Shown here piece after piece: positions 1-7,063 of a stretch of 64,000 nt of DNA. The notes beneath the pieces were generated by a model that saw only the letters and a list, made by a program, of their open reading frames with translations, had not been told where the DNA came from and ran no database searches. The number at the start of each line of letters is the position of its first letter. Position 1 is the stretch's first letter. The position numbers and the translations under genes were made by a program. The stretch is from JAKAQB01 sp027320105 (GTDB lineage: Bacteria; Actinomycetota; Acidimicrobiia; Acidimicrobiales; Palsa-688): contig DAHVMA010000053.1 in the NCBI GenBank assembly GCA_027320105.1, positions 24,317 through 88,316 of the forward strand, given 5' to 3'.

Positions 1-294
1 CACGGCGTCGGCGAGACCGCCGCCTTGCGGGAGTGGGCGCAGGTGGTGCGGGTCGATGCCGTCGACCGGCTCGTCGGCATGCTCGCCCTCCACGCGGAGG
101 CTCCCGATCTCGGGCGGCTCGTGAGCGCCGAGGCCCGCCAGAGCCGGCGGGACCTGCAGCGCCGCACGACGGAGCTGATCGAGCGACGGGCCGAGCAGGT
201 CTGGATCCCGGTGAGCGTCTCGACCCTGGTGCCGGGCGTGATCCTGCTGGCCGTGCCGTTCCTCGCCGCCCTGCGGCTCTTCGCAAACGCCTGA
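1..294 (+). CDS. tadC: TadC-like Tad pilus inner-membrane platform protein, C-terminal part
   Basis: Only the last 97 codons are present; the gene runs off the left edge. Seen: a charged helical stretch (residues about 40-65 of the fragment, rich in R/E) followed by one hydrophobic segment, WIPVSVSTLVPGVILLAVPF, ending five residues after LRLF. This is the usual end of the T2SSF/GspF-type proteins TadB/TadC, which form the membrane platform on which the Tad pilus is assembled. The assignment rests mainly on context: a pilin-like peptide and three TadE/TadG-like proteins follow on the same strand within 30 nt or with overlaps. It could equally be the end of TadB. A purine-rich AAGGAG lies just after its stop. 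Confidence 0.7.
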   Translation, partial: HGVGETAALREWAQVVRVDAVDRLVGMLALHAEAPDLGRLVSAEARQSRRDLQRRTTELIERRAEQVWIPVSVSTLVPGVILLAVPFLAALRLFANA

Positions 295-323
295 AGGAGC
301 ACACCAAACAGAAAGGACAACTC

Positions 324-575
324 ATGTCCCTGCCCGCCCACCCTGCCTCTCCCTCCGCACCGCCCGCCGGCCGATCGCCGGCGCTGGCCCCGCCCCGGCT
401 CCGACGGGACGAGCGCGGTGAAGGAGTGATCTCCGCCGCCATCGCGGTGCTCGTGATGGCGTTCATCGGGGTCGGGATGTGGGTCGCGTTCAACGCCACG
501 TTCAACAACGCCGCCAAGACCATCAACAACCAGGTCAACTGCATCGGGAGCACCAACGCCGGCACGTCGTGCTGA
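324..575 (+). CDS. Small Flp/Tad pilin-like membrane protein
   Basis: This 83-residue protein has a basic, Pro/Ala-rich leader (residues 1-30), then RRDERGEGV at about 27-35 and one hydrophobic helix (about 36-57), then a short Asn-rich tail with two cysteines. That layout (basic leader, E near the start of the hydrophobic helix, short length) is that of Flp/Tad pilins or TadE-like pseudopilins processed by a prepilin peptidase. No clear G/EY cleavage motif is visible, so the class is not certain. The ATG at 324 is chosen because it is preceded by GAAAGGA and gives the pilin-like length. The next gene's probable GTG (569) overlaps its stop by 7 nt. Likely the major or a minor subunit of the Tad pilus. 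Confidence 0.6.
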   Translation: MSLPAHPASPSAPPAGRSPALAPPRLRRDERGEGVISAAIAVLVMAFIGVGMWVAFNATFNNAAKTINNQVNCIGSTNAGTSC

Positions 576-951
576 CCAGGGGGGCACGGCGGTAGTCGGG
601 ACCATCGTCGGGTTCGCCATCTTCCTGACGCTGCTGCTGTTCTGCGCGCAGGTCCTGGTGCACCTCTACGCCACGTCGATGGTGACCGCCGCTGCCACCG
701 ACGCGGCCGACGCCGTCGCCCAGGCCGGCGGCGCGCCCTCGGCCGTACCTGCTGCCCAGGCGGATGCGACGGCCAGCCTGGGCGGTTGGGGCGCCGCCCA
801 CACCCGCTTCGAGTGGTTGGCCGTAGGTCCCGATGTGGTCCAGCTCCGCGTGGTCGCCGAGAGCCCGGGGTTCGTGCTGCTGCCCGGGGTGTCACGGGTC
901 ATCCGCCGCACCGTCACCGTCCGCACGGAGGTCTTCCGTGGCGCGCCGTGA
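569..951 (+). CDS. TadE-like pilus protein, apparent frameshift at its 5' end
   Basis: The frame ending at 951 encodes a TadE-like membrane anchor: GGTAVVGTIVGFAIF, then a hydrophobic helix through about base 660, then a periplasmic-type domain. Annotated from the only in-frame standard start (GTG 658) the protein loses its whole membrane helix. The frame is open upstream to 457 but has no start codon before 658. A GTG at 569, overlapping the previous stop as GTGCTGA, begins in another frame and would join this one if the run of six G at 579-584 had seven. So either a one-base deletion (sequencing or mutation) or slippage is present. TadE-type proteins are minor pilins or assembly factors of the Tad pilus. 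Confidence 0.6.
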
Positions 952-1390
952 CGGGCCGCCGCGCGAAGACGGCTTCGTCGGTGGGTTCGAGGGGCTGCTG
1001 TTCGGGGTGCTCGTGTTCGTCGTTGGCGGTCTCATCGTCGCCTACGCCTGGGCGGTGGTCGACACGAAGCTGGCGGTCGCCGACGCGGCGCGCCTGGCGG
1101 CCAGGGAGTACGTCCAGGCGCCTGATGCCTCCTCCGCTGCGACCGCAGCCGTGCAGGCGGCCGAGCAGTCGTTGCAGGGATGGGGGCGTGACCCCTTGCG
1201 GGCGGCGGTGTCGGTCAGCGGCGGGTTCGCCAGGTGCGCCCGGGTGACAGTCACGGTCCGATATCCGGCACCGTTGCTGGAGTTGCCCTGGGTGGGGCGG
1301 CTGGGCGCGGGGGGCGATGTCGGTGCGCAGCAGTCGGAACTGGTGGACCCGTTCCGCTCCGGGCTCCCCGGGACGGCGACATGCGGGTGA
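938..1390 (+). CDS. TadE/TadG-like pilus protein
   Basis: Encodes 150 residues from GTG 938, which overlaps the previous stop by 14 nt and fits the overlapped layout of the locus. Residues about 10-40 hold one hydrophobic helix (GLLFGVLVFVVGGLIVAYAW) followed by DTKLAVADAARLAAREYVQ, the helix-plus-amphipathic N terminus typical of TadE/TadG pseudopilins, then a small beta-rich domain with two cysteines. It probably inserts in the cytoplasmic membrane and contributes to Tad pilus assembly. No domain beyond the N-terminal helix can be identified by eye; one of three related proteins in a row here. Confidence 0.65.
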   Translation: MARRDGPPREDGFVGGFEGLLFGVLVFVVGGLIVAYAWAVVDTKLAVADAARLAAREYVQAPDASSAATAAVQAAEQSLQGWGRDPLRAAVSVSGGFARCARVTVTVRYPAPLLELPWVGRLGAGGDVGAQQSELVDPFRSGLPGTATCG

Positions 1391-1848
1391 GGACCGAACG
1401 AGGCAGCGTCATGGTCCTCGTTCCCGTTGGGATCCTGGTGCTGCTGCTCCTCGCGGCCATGGCGGTGGACGCCGCCACTGCGGTGCTCGGGCAGCGCCAG
1501 CTCGCCAACGCCTTGGCCGTCGCGGCCGACGACGCCGCCACCGCAGGGATGAACGACAGGGTCTTCTACACCACTGGGGCGGTGGTGCTCGACCCGGCGT
1601 CGACGGGGGTGGCGGTGTGTGCGGCGCTGGCGGCGCAGGGGATGGGAACCCTGCACGACCTCCAGCTGAGCATCGGCGTAGACGGCCCGGTCGTGACGGT
1701 GAGCGGGAGGGCGGTGGTGGACGGCGTCTTCGGCGGGGCGATCCCTGGATTCGCCCGGTGGCCGGTGGCTGCCACGGCGACGGCCACGGCGGAGTCCGCT
1801 CGGCAGCCACCCCCCTCCCCGGTCCCCACCTCGCCGGCAGCGTGTTGA
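1381..1848 (+). CDS. TadG-like pilus protein
   Basis: Encodes 155 residues from ATG 1381, overlapping the previous stop by 10 nt. The N terminus MRVRTERGSVMVLVPVGILV leads into a single membrane helix (to about residue 30) and VLGQRQLANALAVAADDAA, the pattern of TadG/TadE proteins (RGSxMVL-type start, then a helix and an Ala-rich region that carries duplicated or mature-domain residues). The C terminus is Ala/Thr/Pro-rich with a final Cys. Last + strand gene of the Tad half-locus; the next genes face it. Inferred role: minor pilin or assembly protein. Confidence 0.65.
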   Translation: MRVRTERGSVMVLVPVGILVLLLLAAMAVDAATAVLGQRQLANALAVAADDAATAGMNDRVFYTTGAVVLDPASTGVAVCAALAAQGMGTLHDLQLSIGVDGPVVTVSGRAVVDGVFGGAIPGFARWPVAATATATAESARQPPPSPVPTSPAAC

Positions 1849-1935
1849 CCGGCGACGGGCTGACTGCCTGAGACCGCCTGGCCGGCCAGCCTGCGACCGC
1901 CTGGGTGGGCAGGGTGGCGGCGCCGTGGAGGATCG
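1849..1935. terminator. Convergent intergenic gap with a GC palindrome
   Basis: Between the ends of two converging Tad operons. It holds the perfect 12-nt palindrome ctggccggccag (1878-1889) and two copies of gaccgcctgg (1872-1881 and 1895-1904). No T-tract follows, so intrinsic termination is only a guess. Confidence 0.3.
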
Positions 1936-3309
1936 TCATGCACCGTCGTCGGACCAGCCTCCGAGCGAGCCAGGTGTGACGGCGGCCGGCTCCACCAGGG
2001 GTGGGGCGAGATCGGCAAGGCGTTCCAGGTGCGTCGTGACGGCAGCGGCCAGCGGTCGCACGAACGGCGCTGGCAGCGGCCGGACGTCTTGCCACGCGTG
2101 CTCCAGGTTGCGCTCGCGCAGCCACAGCGGCGCGGCGACGGACGTCGTGGCGGGCGCAAGCGCTGCCAGGGCGGCGGCGAGGGCGGCGCGGGCGCGAGGA
2201 TCTCGAGGTGCCCGGTTGCACGCGGGCAGGAGCCGCTCGGGCGCGACGCCGAGCGCGCCGAGTGCTCGCAGGTGGGCGGCGAGGGTGTGCGTACCTTTGA
2301 CACCGGGCAGGCCGACGGCCACCACGACGTCGGCGGTGCGCATCGCGAAGCGAGCGAGATGGTTGCGCTCCTCGACCTCGACCGACCCGGACTCCGCTTC
2401 GCCCTCCACGTCGCCCGTGACGTCAGCGACGACCAGGGTGAAGGCCCGGCGGAGACCGTCGAGGGCAGCTGCGGTGGCACGAGGGCGCAGCGCCGCCCAC
2501 GCCGCCGGGCGGCGGAGCCCGAGCAGCAGCCGGTACGGTCGCCCCGGGACCTCGTAGGTGGCCGCCACGACGTCGCCGGTCGACGGCGTGCCGATGCGGT
2601 GGGCGTCGACCAGCTCTTGGAGCCCAGGACCGAGGTCGACGGCGTCGTGGAACACGCCGAGGTCAGCTCGCAGCGCCAGATCGGCGAGAAGCACCCGCCC
2701 GCCGTAGCGAACGTCACCTCCGAGTCCCTGGGCGAGGGCGACGGCGATCATCGAAGCCCCCGTGCCACCGGTGCCGCTGACGGCCACCAGACGTCCGCGC
2801 CACGCACCTGGTTCGGCGTCGTCGAGCTCGGCTGGGAGCCGGTCTCCCCGACCGACGAGGCGGGCGTGCAGCGACAGGACGTCCAGTAGCTCGTCCCGGC
2901 CGAAGGCCGCTGGGAGGACCGCGGTGACCCCGAGGCCGGGCGGCGCCGGCCGGGCGCCGTCAGGCCTACCGCCTTCACTCCCAGGGGCGCCGCCCACTCG
3001 TGGAGGGTCGCCGCCCGCATCCGACGCGGCGCCTGCGGTGGCAGTGGCGGCGCGGACCAGCAGCACCGGCACGCCGAGGGTGGCGGCACCGGCGACGAGG
3101 TCCCGGTCGAACCCCGGTGAGGCGGCGTCGACGAGGAGGGCGGACCAGGGCCTGCCGGTGGCCAGCCGGGCGCGCACCTCCTCGGCCGACCGGCATTTCA
3201 CGAACTCGGCGGGTAGCGCACCGGACGCCGTCCAGCGGGTCACCTCCCGGAACCACGGCGCGCGCGGCGGCGCCAGCCCGAGGAGAACCCAGCGCTCGCT
3301 GCCGGTCAT
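1936..3309 (-). CDS. tadZ: TadZ/CpaE-like atypical MinD-family ATPase
   Basis: The 457-residue protein has an N-terminal receiver-like half (about 1-165, with a low-complexity Gly/Pro linker at 95-125) and a C-terminal MinD/ParA-type half starting at about 170 with VAVSGTGGTGASMIAVALA. The position of the Walker A lysine (GTGAS) is not Lys, so ATP hydrolysis may be weak or absent; atypical Walker A motifs are known in TadZ proteins. Later signs of the fold are DLALRADLGVF and VVVAVGLPGVKG. TadZ/CpaE places the Tad machinery at its cell site. Its stop-side neighbour on + is TadG-like; its start overlaps cpaB by 4 nt (ATGA), so the two are co-translated. Confidence 0.75.
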   Translation of the reverse strand: MTGSERWVLLGLAPPRAPWFREVTRWTASGALPAEFVKCRSAEEVRARLATGRPWSALLVDAASPGFDRDLVAGAATLGVPVLLVRAATATAGAASDAGGDPPRVGGAPGSEGGRPDGARPAPPGLGVTAVLPAAFGRDELLDVLSLHARLVGRGDRLPAELDDAEPGAWRGRLVAVSGTGGTGASMIAVALAQGLGGDVRYGGRVLLADLALRADLGVFHDAVDLGPGLQELVDAHRIGTPSTGDVVAATYEVPGRPYRLLLGLRRPAAWAALRPRATAAALDGLRRAFTLVVADVTGDVEGEAESGSVEVEERNHLARFAMRTADVVVAVGLPGVKGTHTLAAHLRALGALGVAPERLLPACNRAPRDPRARAALAAALAALAPATTSVAAPLWLRERNLEHAWQDVRPLPAPFVRPLAAAVTTHLERLADLAPPLVEPAAVTPGSLGGWSDDGA

Positions 3310-4022
3310 CGCCTCGCCGGGGGCGTCCCGCCGGCGCCCAGCCCGACGCCGTCGGACGGCTCGGCCGCCACCACGTCGAGGACGCCGGCGTGCTCGGCGG
3401 CGATCACCGCCTCGACCTCTGGGAGGGTCGCCACGCCGAGCGTCAGCACCTCGGTGCCGTTGCCGGCGCTCAGCAGGCCACCGCCGCTGCCGGTCACCGC
3501 CATCACCTCCCCCCCTCGCAGCAGGACGGTCGTCTTGGAGGTCGGTGCCGTCCCGGTGGTCTCGAAGAGATCGACTCGCTCGCCGGCCACCAGACCGCTG
3601 AGCTCCGGTGCGGAGATCGTCACGGTCACGGGGCGGAGCCCCGGCTGGGTGCCGGCGGGGGTCAGCTCGGGCGCCGTCACCAGCTCGCCGGGCTGCAGTG
3701 CCACGGCGAGCGTCCGACCTTCCACCTCGGCCCGGCTGCCGAAGGCTGTGGCGGCGAGCGTCCCGGTGAGATGGGCTTGCACGGTCCGCAGGTCAGCCGG
3801 GGTGATCCTCGTGCCGGCCGCCACCGGAACGGCGGCGACCACCCATGGCCGTCCCCGGCCGGGCCGGGTACCCAGCCAAGCCCCGAACACCAGGACCGCG
3901 GACGTCGCGATCACGAAGGCACCGGCGATCGCCCGCCCGCCGACCCTCGCCGGGCGCGGCTGCAACCGGAGCCCGGCAGCGGACCCGTTCCCGACCCTTG
4001 CCTCCGCGGAGGGGGCGGCCAC
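3306..4022 (-). CDS. cpaB: CpaB/RcpC-like pilus assembly protein with SAF domain
   Basis: 238 residues: a basic N terminus, one membrane helix at about 30-50 (AIAGAFVIATSAVLVFGAWL), then an SAF-type domain (about 60-130; AVPVAAGTRITPADLRTVQ, LQPGELVTAPEL) and a beta-rich C-terminal domain (about 130-225). This is the order of Flp pilus assembly protein CpaB/RcpC, which sits in the periplasm or outside the membrane and helps pilus secretion. Overlaps tadZ by 4 nt and is transcribed with it, away from the next gene upstream (4073-4711) by a 50-nt gap. Confidence 0.75.
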   Translation of the reverse strand: MAAPSAEARVGNGSAAGLRLQPRPARVGGRAIAGAFVIATSAVLVFGAWLGTRPGRGRPWVVAAVPVAAGTRITPADLRTVQAHLTGTLAATAFGSRAEVEGRTLAVALQPGELVTAPELTPAGTQPGLRPVTVTISAPELSGLVAGERVDLFETTGTAPTSKTTVLLRGGEVMAVTGSGGGLLSAGNGTEVLTLGVATLPEVEAVIAAEHAGVLDVVAAEPSDGVGLGAGGTPPARR

Positions 4023-4072
4023 GGGCGGAACCTACTGGAGCAGCACGGGCATGTCGACAGGAGCTTTGCCGT

Positions 4073-4711
4073 CTACGGGCTCGGGGAGCAGGTGGCGATG
4101 GCGGCCAGCGGGACGTAGGTGTGCGTCCAGGGCCGGGTCCGGCTCCGCAGCGTGACCACGTCGGCACCCATCGCGACGAGCACCCCCCGCACCTCGCCGC
4201 CGCCGCCCAGAGTCACTGTGACAGGATCGCGCTCGGCCGCAAGCGCGGCCAGCGCTTCGGGAAGGCTCACCTGCAGGGCGGGACGGCGGTCGGATCCGGC
4301 CGCAGGCGGGGTGCCACCGGCGCGGACGGAGTGGACGTGCGCCAGCGCGATCAACGTCGTGGCGCCGGCGTGGGCGAGGACGCAGAGGTCACTCCCTACG
4401 CCGACGAGCCTGCCACTGGCCGACCGGCCGTCGAGGCCTACGGTGACATCCGAGCCACGCTCCGCCAGGTCGACAAGCACCCCGAGCCAGGTCGCCCCCT
4501 CCTGCGCCTGCTGGCGCAGCCAGCGCTCCCGTGTCCGGGCGGCCACGGCCTCCCGGGTGCGGGTGTCGGCGGACCAGGCGGTGAGAGCGGAGAGCAGTGC
4601 GTCGGCGTCGAAGGGGTACCGGTGGGTCCGCTCGCCCTCTCCGTCGCCCTCTCCGTCGCCGTCCCTGCCCTCCGTGCCGTCCGTGCCCTCCGTGCCCTCC
4701 GTGCCGTCCAC
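4073..4711 (-). CDS. Conserved protein of unknown function, possible tandem Sm-like barrels
   Basis: 212 residues, not a named family I can recognise. The first 28 residues are low complexity (GTEGTEG- and GDGEGDGEG-type repeats), so the true start may lie downstream. Residues about 30-75 are helical. Two similar beta stretches follow: VTVGLDGRSASGRLVGVGSD (about 87-107) and VTVTLGGGGEVRGVLVAMGAD (about 165-186), each followed by a VxTL/CVLA strand. That pattern (G-x-V-x-V-x-L-x-x-G, then G-x-L-x-x-x-G-x-D) resembles Sm/LSm folds; this is inference from pattern only. It is upstream of cpaB-tadZ on the same strand and may be a Tad-associated factor. Confidence 0.55.
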   Translation of the reverse strand: MDGTEGTEGTDGTEGRDGDGEGDGEGERTHRYPFDADALLSALTAWSADTRTREAVAARTRERWLRQQAQEGATWLGVLVDLAERGSDVTVGLDGRSASGRLVGVGSDLCVLAHAGATTLIALAHVHSVRAGGTPPAAGSDRRPALQVSLPEALAALAAERDPVTVTLGGGGEVRGVLVAMGADVVTLRSRTRPWTHTYVPLAAIATCSPSP

Positions 4712-4812
4712 GGCGGGACTCTACGGCGTCTGCCCGGCGCAGGCACGGCTGGCACCGGGCATTCCCGTGCGCCGGCCGCCGGCCGTGCCCCTGGTCGGCA
4801 AGCGGGGCGCGT

Positions 4813-4877
4813 GCTCTCGCCGGCGAAGGCCGTCACCCTTGCCGGCGGGGCGCTCTCACCGGCGAAGGCCGTCAACC
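4813..4877. repeat. Two copies of a 26-nt direct repeat
   Basis: gctctcgccggcgaaggccg (start of copy 1, 4813-4838) recurs at 4852-4877 with three differences, 39 nt apart centre to centre. It lies in the 585-nt gap (4712-5295) that otherwise holds no standard-size gene. Two copies only, so not a CRISPR; the second copy abuts the large inverted repeat. Confidence 0.7.
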
Positions 4878-4968
4878 GCAAACCGCGCGCAGCGAGATGA
4901 ACCGCGCGCATGGACGACGAAATGTCGTCCTCTTTGCGCGCGGTTCCCCTGCTGGCGCGCGGTTTGCG
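4877..4968. repeat. 92-nt nested inverted repeat
   Basis: Three nested arms pair perfectly: cgcaaaccgcgcgc (4877-4890) with gcgcgcggtttgcg (4955-4968); aaccgcgcgca (4900-4910) with tgcgcgcggtt (4935-4945); ggacgac (4912-4918) with gtcgtcc (4924-4930), around the 5-nt loop gaaat. The outer internal loop is symmetric (9 and 9 nt). The sub-motif aaccgcgcgc appears twice in each arm pair, so the structure could also have arisen by duplication. No long open frame with coding character covers it. It could be a structured RNA, a protein-binding palindrome, or a small palindromic repeat element. Confidence 0.75.
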
Positions 4969-5158
4969 CCGCGGGATCGCCGCTCACGGGCCCCATCGTC
5001 GTGCCGGCCGGGTGCAACAGCCCCAAAGGGGACGCTTGGCGTACCGCAGCGCCCGTCTCCAAGCGATGCGCGCTCGGTGCGTGAGGCGCCGGCGCCGCAC
5101 AACCCTCGGGTGGCACATGAAAGATCACGAGAAGTCACACATGTTCGCTACTGGACGC

Positions 5159-5164
5159 TAAGGT
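5159..5164 (+). promoter_or_regulatory. Predicted -10 box of a leaderless transcript
   Basis: TAAGGT is 6 nt in front of the ATG at 5171, so the predicted transcript begins at or next to that start codon. No good -35 is visible. The same spacing occurs before several other genes here. Confidence 0.45.
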
Positions 5165-5170
5165 GGGCTC

Positions 5171-5299
5171 ATGGTCGCAAGGACGGTGACACCGGTGAGG
5201 CACGGCCACGACACGCAGCACGGCCACGACACGCAGCGCGGCCACGACACGCAGCGCGGCCACGACAGGGGCGCCGAGCGGGAAGGGGGACGGGCATGA
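5171..5299 (+). CDS. 42-residue His-rich repeat micro-ORF coupled to the HTH gene
   Basis: Too short for routine calling. It starts at ATG 5171 right after a -10 box and ends with a TGA that overlaps the next gene's ATG (ATGA, 5296-5299), so translation of the two would be coupled. The 18-nt tandem repeat inside it keeps the frame and encodes HGHDTQ, HGHDTQ, RGHDTQ, RGHDRG. No family is recognised. It could be a leader peptide that sets expression of the HTH gene, a metal-binding microprotein, or just chance reading of a repeat; the in-phase repeat, promoter spacing and stop-start overlap together favour translation. Confidence 0.45.
   Translation: MVARTVTPVRHGHDTQHGHDTQRGHDTQRGHDRGAEREGGRA
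5200..5271 (+). repeat. 18-bp tandem repeat, four copies
   Basis: Four head-to-tail units of gcacggccacgacacgca (units at 5200, 5218, 5236 and 5254; the last degenerates after cacgaca). There are no spacers. It sits 25 bp upstream of the HTH gene and inside the micro-ORF; binding sites for the regulator are another possible role. Confidence 0.85.
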
Positions 5300-5661
5300 G
5301 CGTCGCTGACACGCCGATCCGCTGGCTGTCGACCCGAGAGGCCTGCGAGCGCTTGGGCGTGACCCTGCGGACGCTGTACCGCTTCATCGACGAGGGGCAG
5401 TTGCCGGCCTACAAGATGGGTCGGGTCATCCGCCTCCAGGCGGCGGACGTGGCCGACTTCATCGACCGCATGCGCATCCCGCCGGGGACGCTCGAGCACC
5501 TGTACCCGGAGCCCAAGGGCCACGAGCGCCAGGCCGGTGGCCGGGTCTCGGCGGAGGAGGCGGCGGAGGAGGAGGCGGCGGAGGCGGAGGCGGGTGCCGG
5601 CGGCCTGCCGGACGATGGTGGCGAGCTCGCTGTGATGGTCGGCGAGGAGGAGCTTCCCTGA
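5296..5661 (+). CDS. BldC/excisionase-type winged-HTH DNA-binding protein
   Basis: 121 residues from ATG 5296, with ggaaggggga in front. Residues about 10-60 form a MerR/excisionase-type HTH: LSTREACERLGVTLRTLYRF, then IDEGQLPAYKMGRVIRLQ and ADVADFID. This is the architecture of BldC and Xis-like proteins, which bind DNA as small developmental or recombination regulators. The tail (about 85-121) is very acidic and Ala/Glu-rich. No phage or integrase gene is near, so a BldC-like chromosomal regulator is more likely than a true excisionase. Coupled to the repeat micro-ORF upstream; 23 nt before the HIT gene. Confidence 0.75.
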   Translation: MSVADTPIRWLSTREACERLGVTLRTLYRFIDEGQLPAYKMGRVIRLQAADVADFIDRMRIPPGTLEHLYPEPKGHERQAGGRVSAEEAAEEEAAEAEAGAGGLPDDGGELAVMVGEEELP

Positions 5662-5684
5662 CCCCTGCCGGCCCCGGTGGCGCC

Positions 5685-6032
5685 GTGGCGTCCGACTGCC
5701 TCTTCTGCCGGATCGTGGCGGGGGAGGTGGCCTCAGAGGAGGTGCTCCGCACGGAGCGGACGTACGCCTTCCGGGACATCAGTCCGGTGGCGCCGGTGCA
5801 CGTGCTGGTCGTCCCGCGCGACCACATCGACAGCGCCGCCGCCGTGTCGGCACAGCATGGCGCCGTGGTGGCGGAGCTGCTCACCACGGCGCGCGCCGTG
5901 GCGGAAGCCGAGGGCATCCTCGAGCGCGGCTACCGGCTCGTGCTCAACGTGGGCGAAGACGCCCTGAACAGCGTGGCGCACCTCCACCTTCATGTCATCG
6001 GTGGCAAGCGGCTGGGGTGGCCGCCGGGGTGA
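5685..6032 (+). CDS. HIT-family (histidine triad) nucleotide hydrolase
   Basis: 115 residues from GTG 5685. The start CLFCRIVAGEV and the catalytic triad HLHLHVIGGKR (about 101-111) are the hallmarks of HINT-branch HIT proteins, which hydrolyse nucleoside phosphoramidates such as AMP-lysine. The length is normal for the family. The stop overlaps the phoH start (GTGA at 6029-6032), so the gene heads a tightly packed run through era. Cytoplasmic. Confidence 0.92.
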   Translation: MASDCLFCRIVAGEVASEEVLRTERTYAFRDISPVAPVHVLVVPRDHIDSAAAVSAQHGAVVAELLTTARAVAEAEGILERGYRLVLNVGEDALNSVAHLHLHVIGGKRLGWPPG

Positions 6033-7063
6033 CCGAGGCGGCCGGCGGAGGATCTGCCGCGGGCACGAGCATCACCGGTCTCCGCCCCGCCCCGGCGGTA
6101 GCCTGGCAGCCAGAGCCCGCCGTGCCAACGACTGTCACCGTCCCCAACCACCTGATGCCGCGCCTGGTCGGCCCGCTCAACGAGAACCTCAAGCTGGTCG
6201 AGGAGGCCTTCGCCGGCACGCGGATCGTCAGCCGTGGCAACGAGTTCATCATCGACGGTGACGACGCTTCGACAGCGGCGCGCCTGATCGACGAGTTGCG
6301 CCTCATCCTCGAGCAGGGCCACAGCGTGGACCCCTCGATGGTGACGCGCACCATAGACATGGTGCGGGCCGACGAGCGCCCCTCCGAGGTCCTGACCGCA
6401 GAGGTCCTGCGCCCGGTCCGCGGCCGGGCGGTCCGTCCGAAGACCAGCGGGCAGAAGCGCTACGCCGAGGCGATCCGCGACAACGTCGTCACCTTCGGGA
6501 TCGGCCCGGCGGGCACCGGCAAGAGCTACCTCGCCGTCGCCCTCGCCGTTCAGGCCCTCCAGGCAAAGACCGTCGACCGCATCATCCTCACCCGTCCGGC
6601 GGTCGAAGCGGGGGAGCGGCTCGGGTTCCTGCCAGGGGACCTCATGGCCAAGATCGATCCCTACCTCCGACCGCTCTACGACGCCCTCTACGACATGCTC
6701 GGCACGGAGGGGGCGCGCCGCCTGCTCGATGCGGGCACGGTGGAGGTGGCGCCGCTCGCGTACATGCGCGGCCGGACGCTCAACAACAGCTTCATCATCC
6801 TCGACGAGGCACAGAACACGACCCCGGAGCAGATGAAGATGTTCCTCACCCGCATCGGCTTCGGGTCCAAGGTCGTCGTGACGGGCGACGACACCCAGAT
6901 CGACCTCCCCGGCGGTCGCTCGGGGCTGCTCAACCTGGAGTCGGTCCTCTCGGGGATCGAGGGCCTCGCCTGGGTGCGCCTCGGACGGCGTGACGTCGTG
7001 CGTCACCGGATCGTCGCCGACATAGTGTCGGCATTCGAGGCGGCCGACGCCTCGCGTGCCTGA
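6029..7063 (+). CDS. phoH: PhoH-like P-loop ATPase
   Basis: Start chosen at GTG 6029 because it overlaps the HIT stop as GTGA; an in-frame GTG at 6017 is the alternative. The N-terminal third carries a KH-like region (VGPLNENLKLVEEAFAGTRI...NEFIIDGDD) and the C-terminal part the PhoH ATPase: Walker A GPAGTGKSY, Walker B-like FIILDEAQNTT, and VTGDDTQIDLP. PhoH-like ATPases next to ybeY act around RNA metabolism and ribosome quality control. Gene order phoH-ybeY-corC-era is the conserved bacterial one. Confidence 0.92.
   Translation: MTEAAGGGSAAGTSITGLRPAPAVAWQPEPAVPTTVTVPNHLMPRLVGPLNENLKLVEEAFAGTRIVSRGNEFIIDGDDASTAARLIDELRLILEQGHSVDPSMVTRTIDMVRADERPSEVLTAEVLRPVRGRAVRPKTSGQKRYAEAIRDNVVTFGIGPAGTGKSYLAVALAVQALQAKTVDRIILTRPAVEAGERLGFLPGDLMAKIDPYLRPLYDALYDMLGTEGARRLLDAGTVEVAPLAYMRGRTLNNSFIILDEAQNTTPEQMKMFLTRIGFGSKVVVTGDDTQIDLPGGRSGLLNLESVLSGIEGLAWVRLGRRDVVRHRIVADIVSAFEAADASRA

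Noticed and set aside
4813..4877. Possible CRISPR or att site pair
   Set aside because: Only two imperfect copies, 39 nt apart, with no tRNA or integrase beside them.
5200..5271. Possible CRISPR array
   Set aside because: The 18-bp units are head-to-tail with no spacers and stay in a reading frame; no cas genes in the window.
5296..5661. Phage-type excisionase
   Set aside because: The HTH fits, but no integrase or phage gene is near; a BldC-like regulator is more economical.
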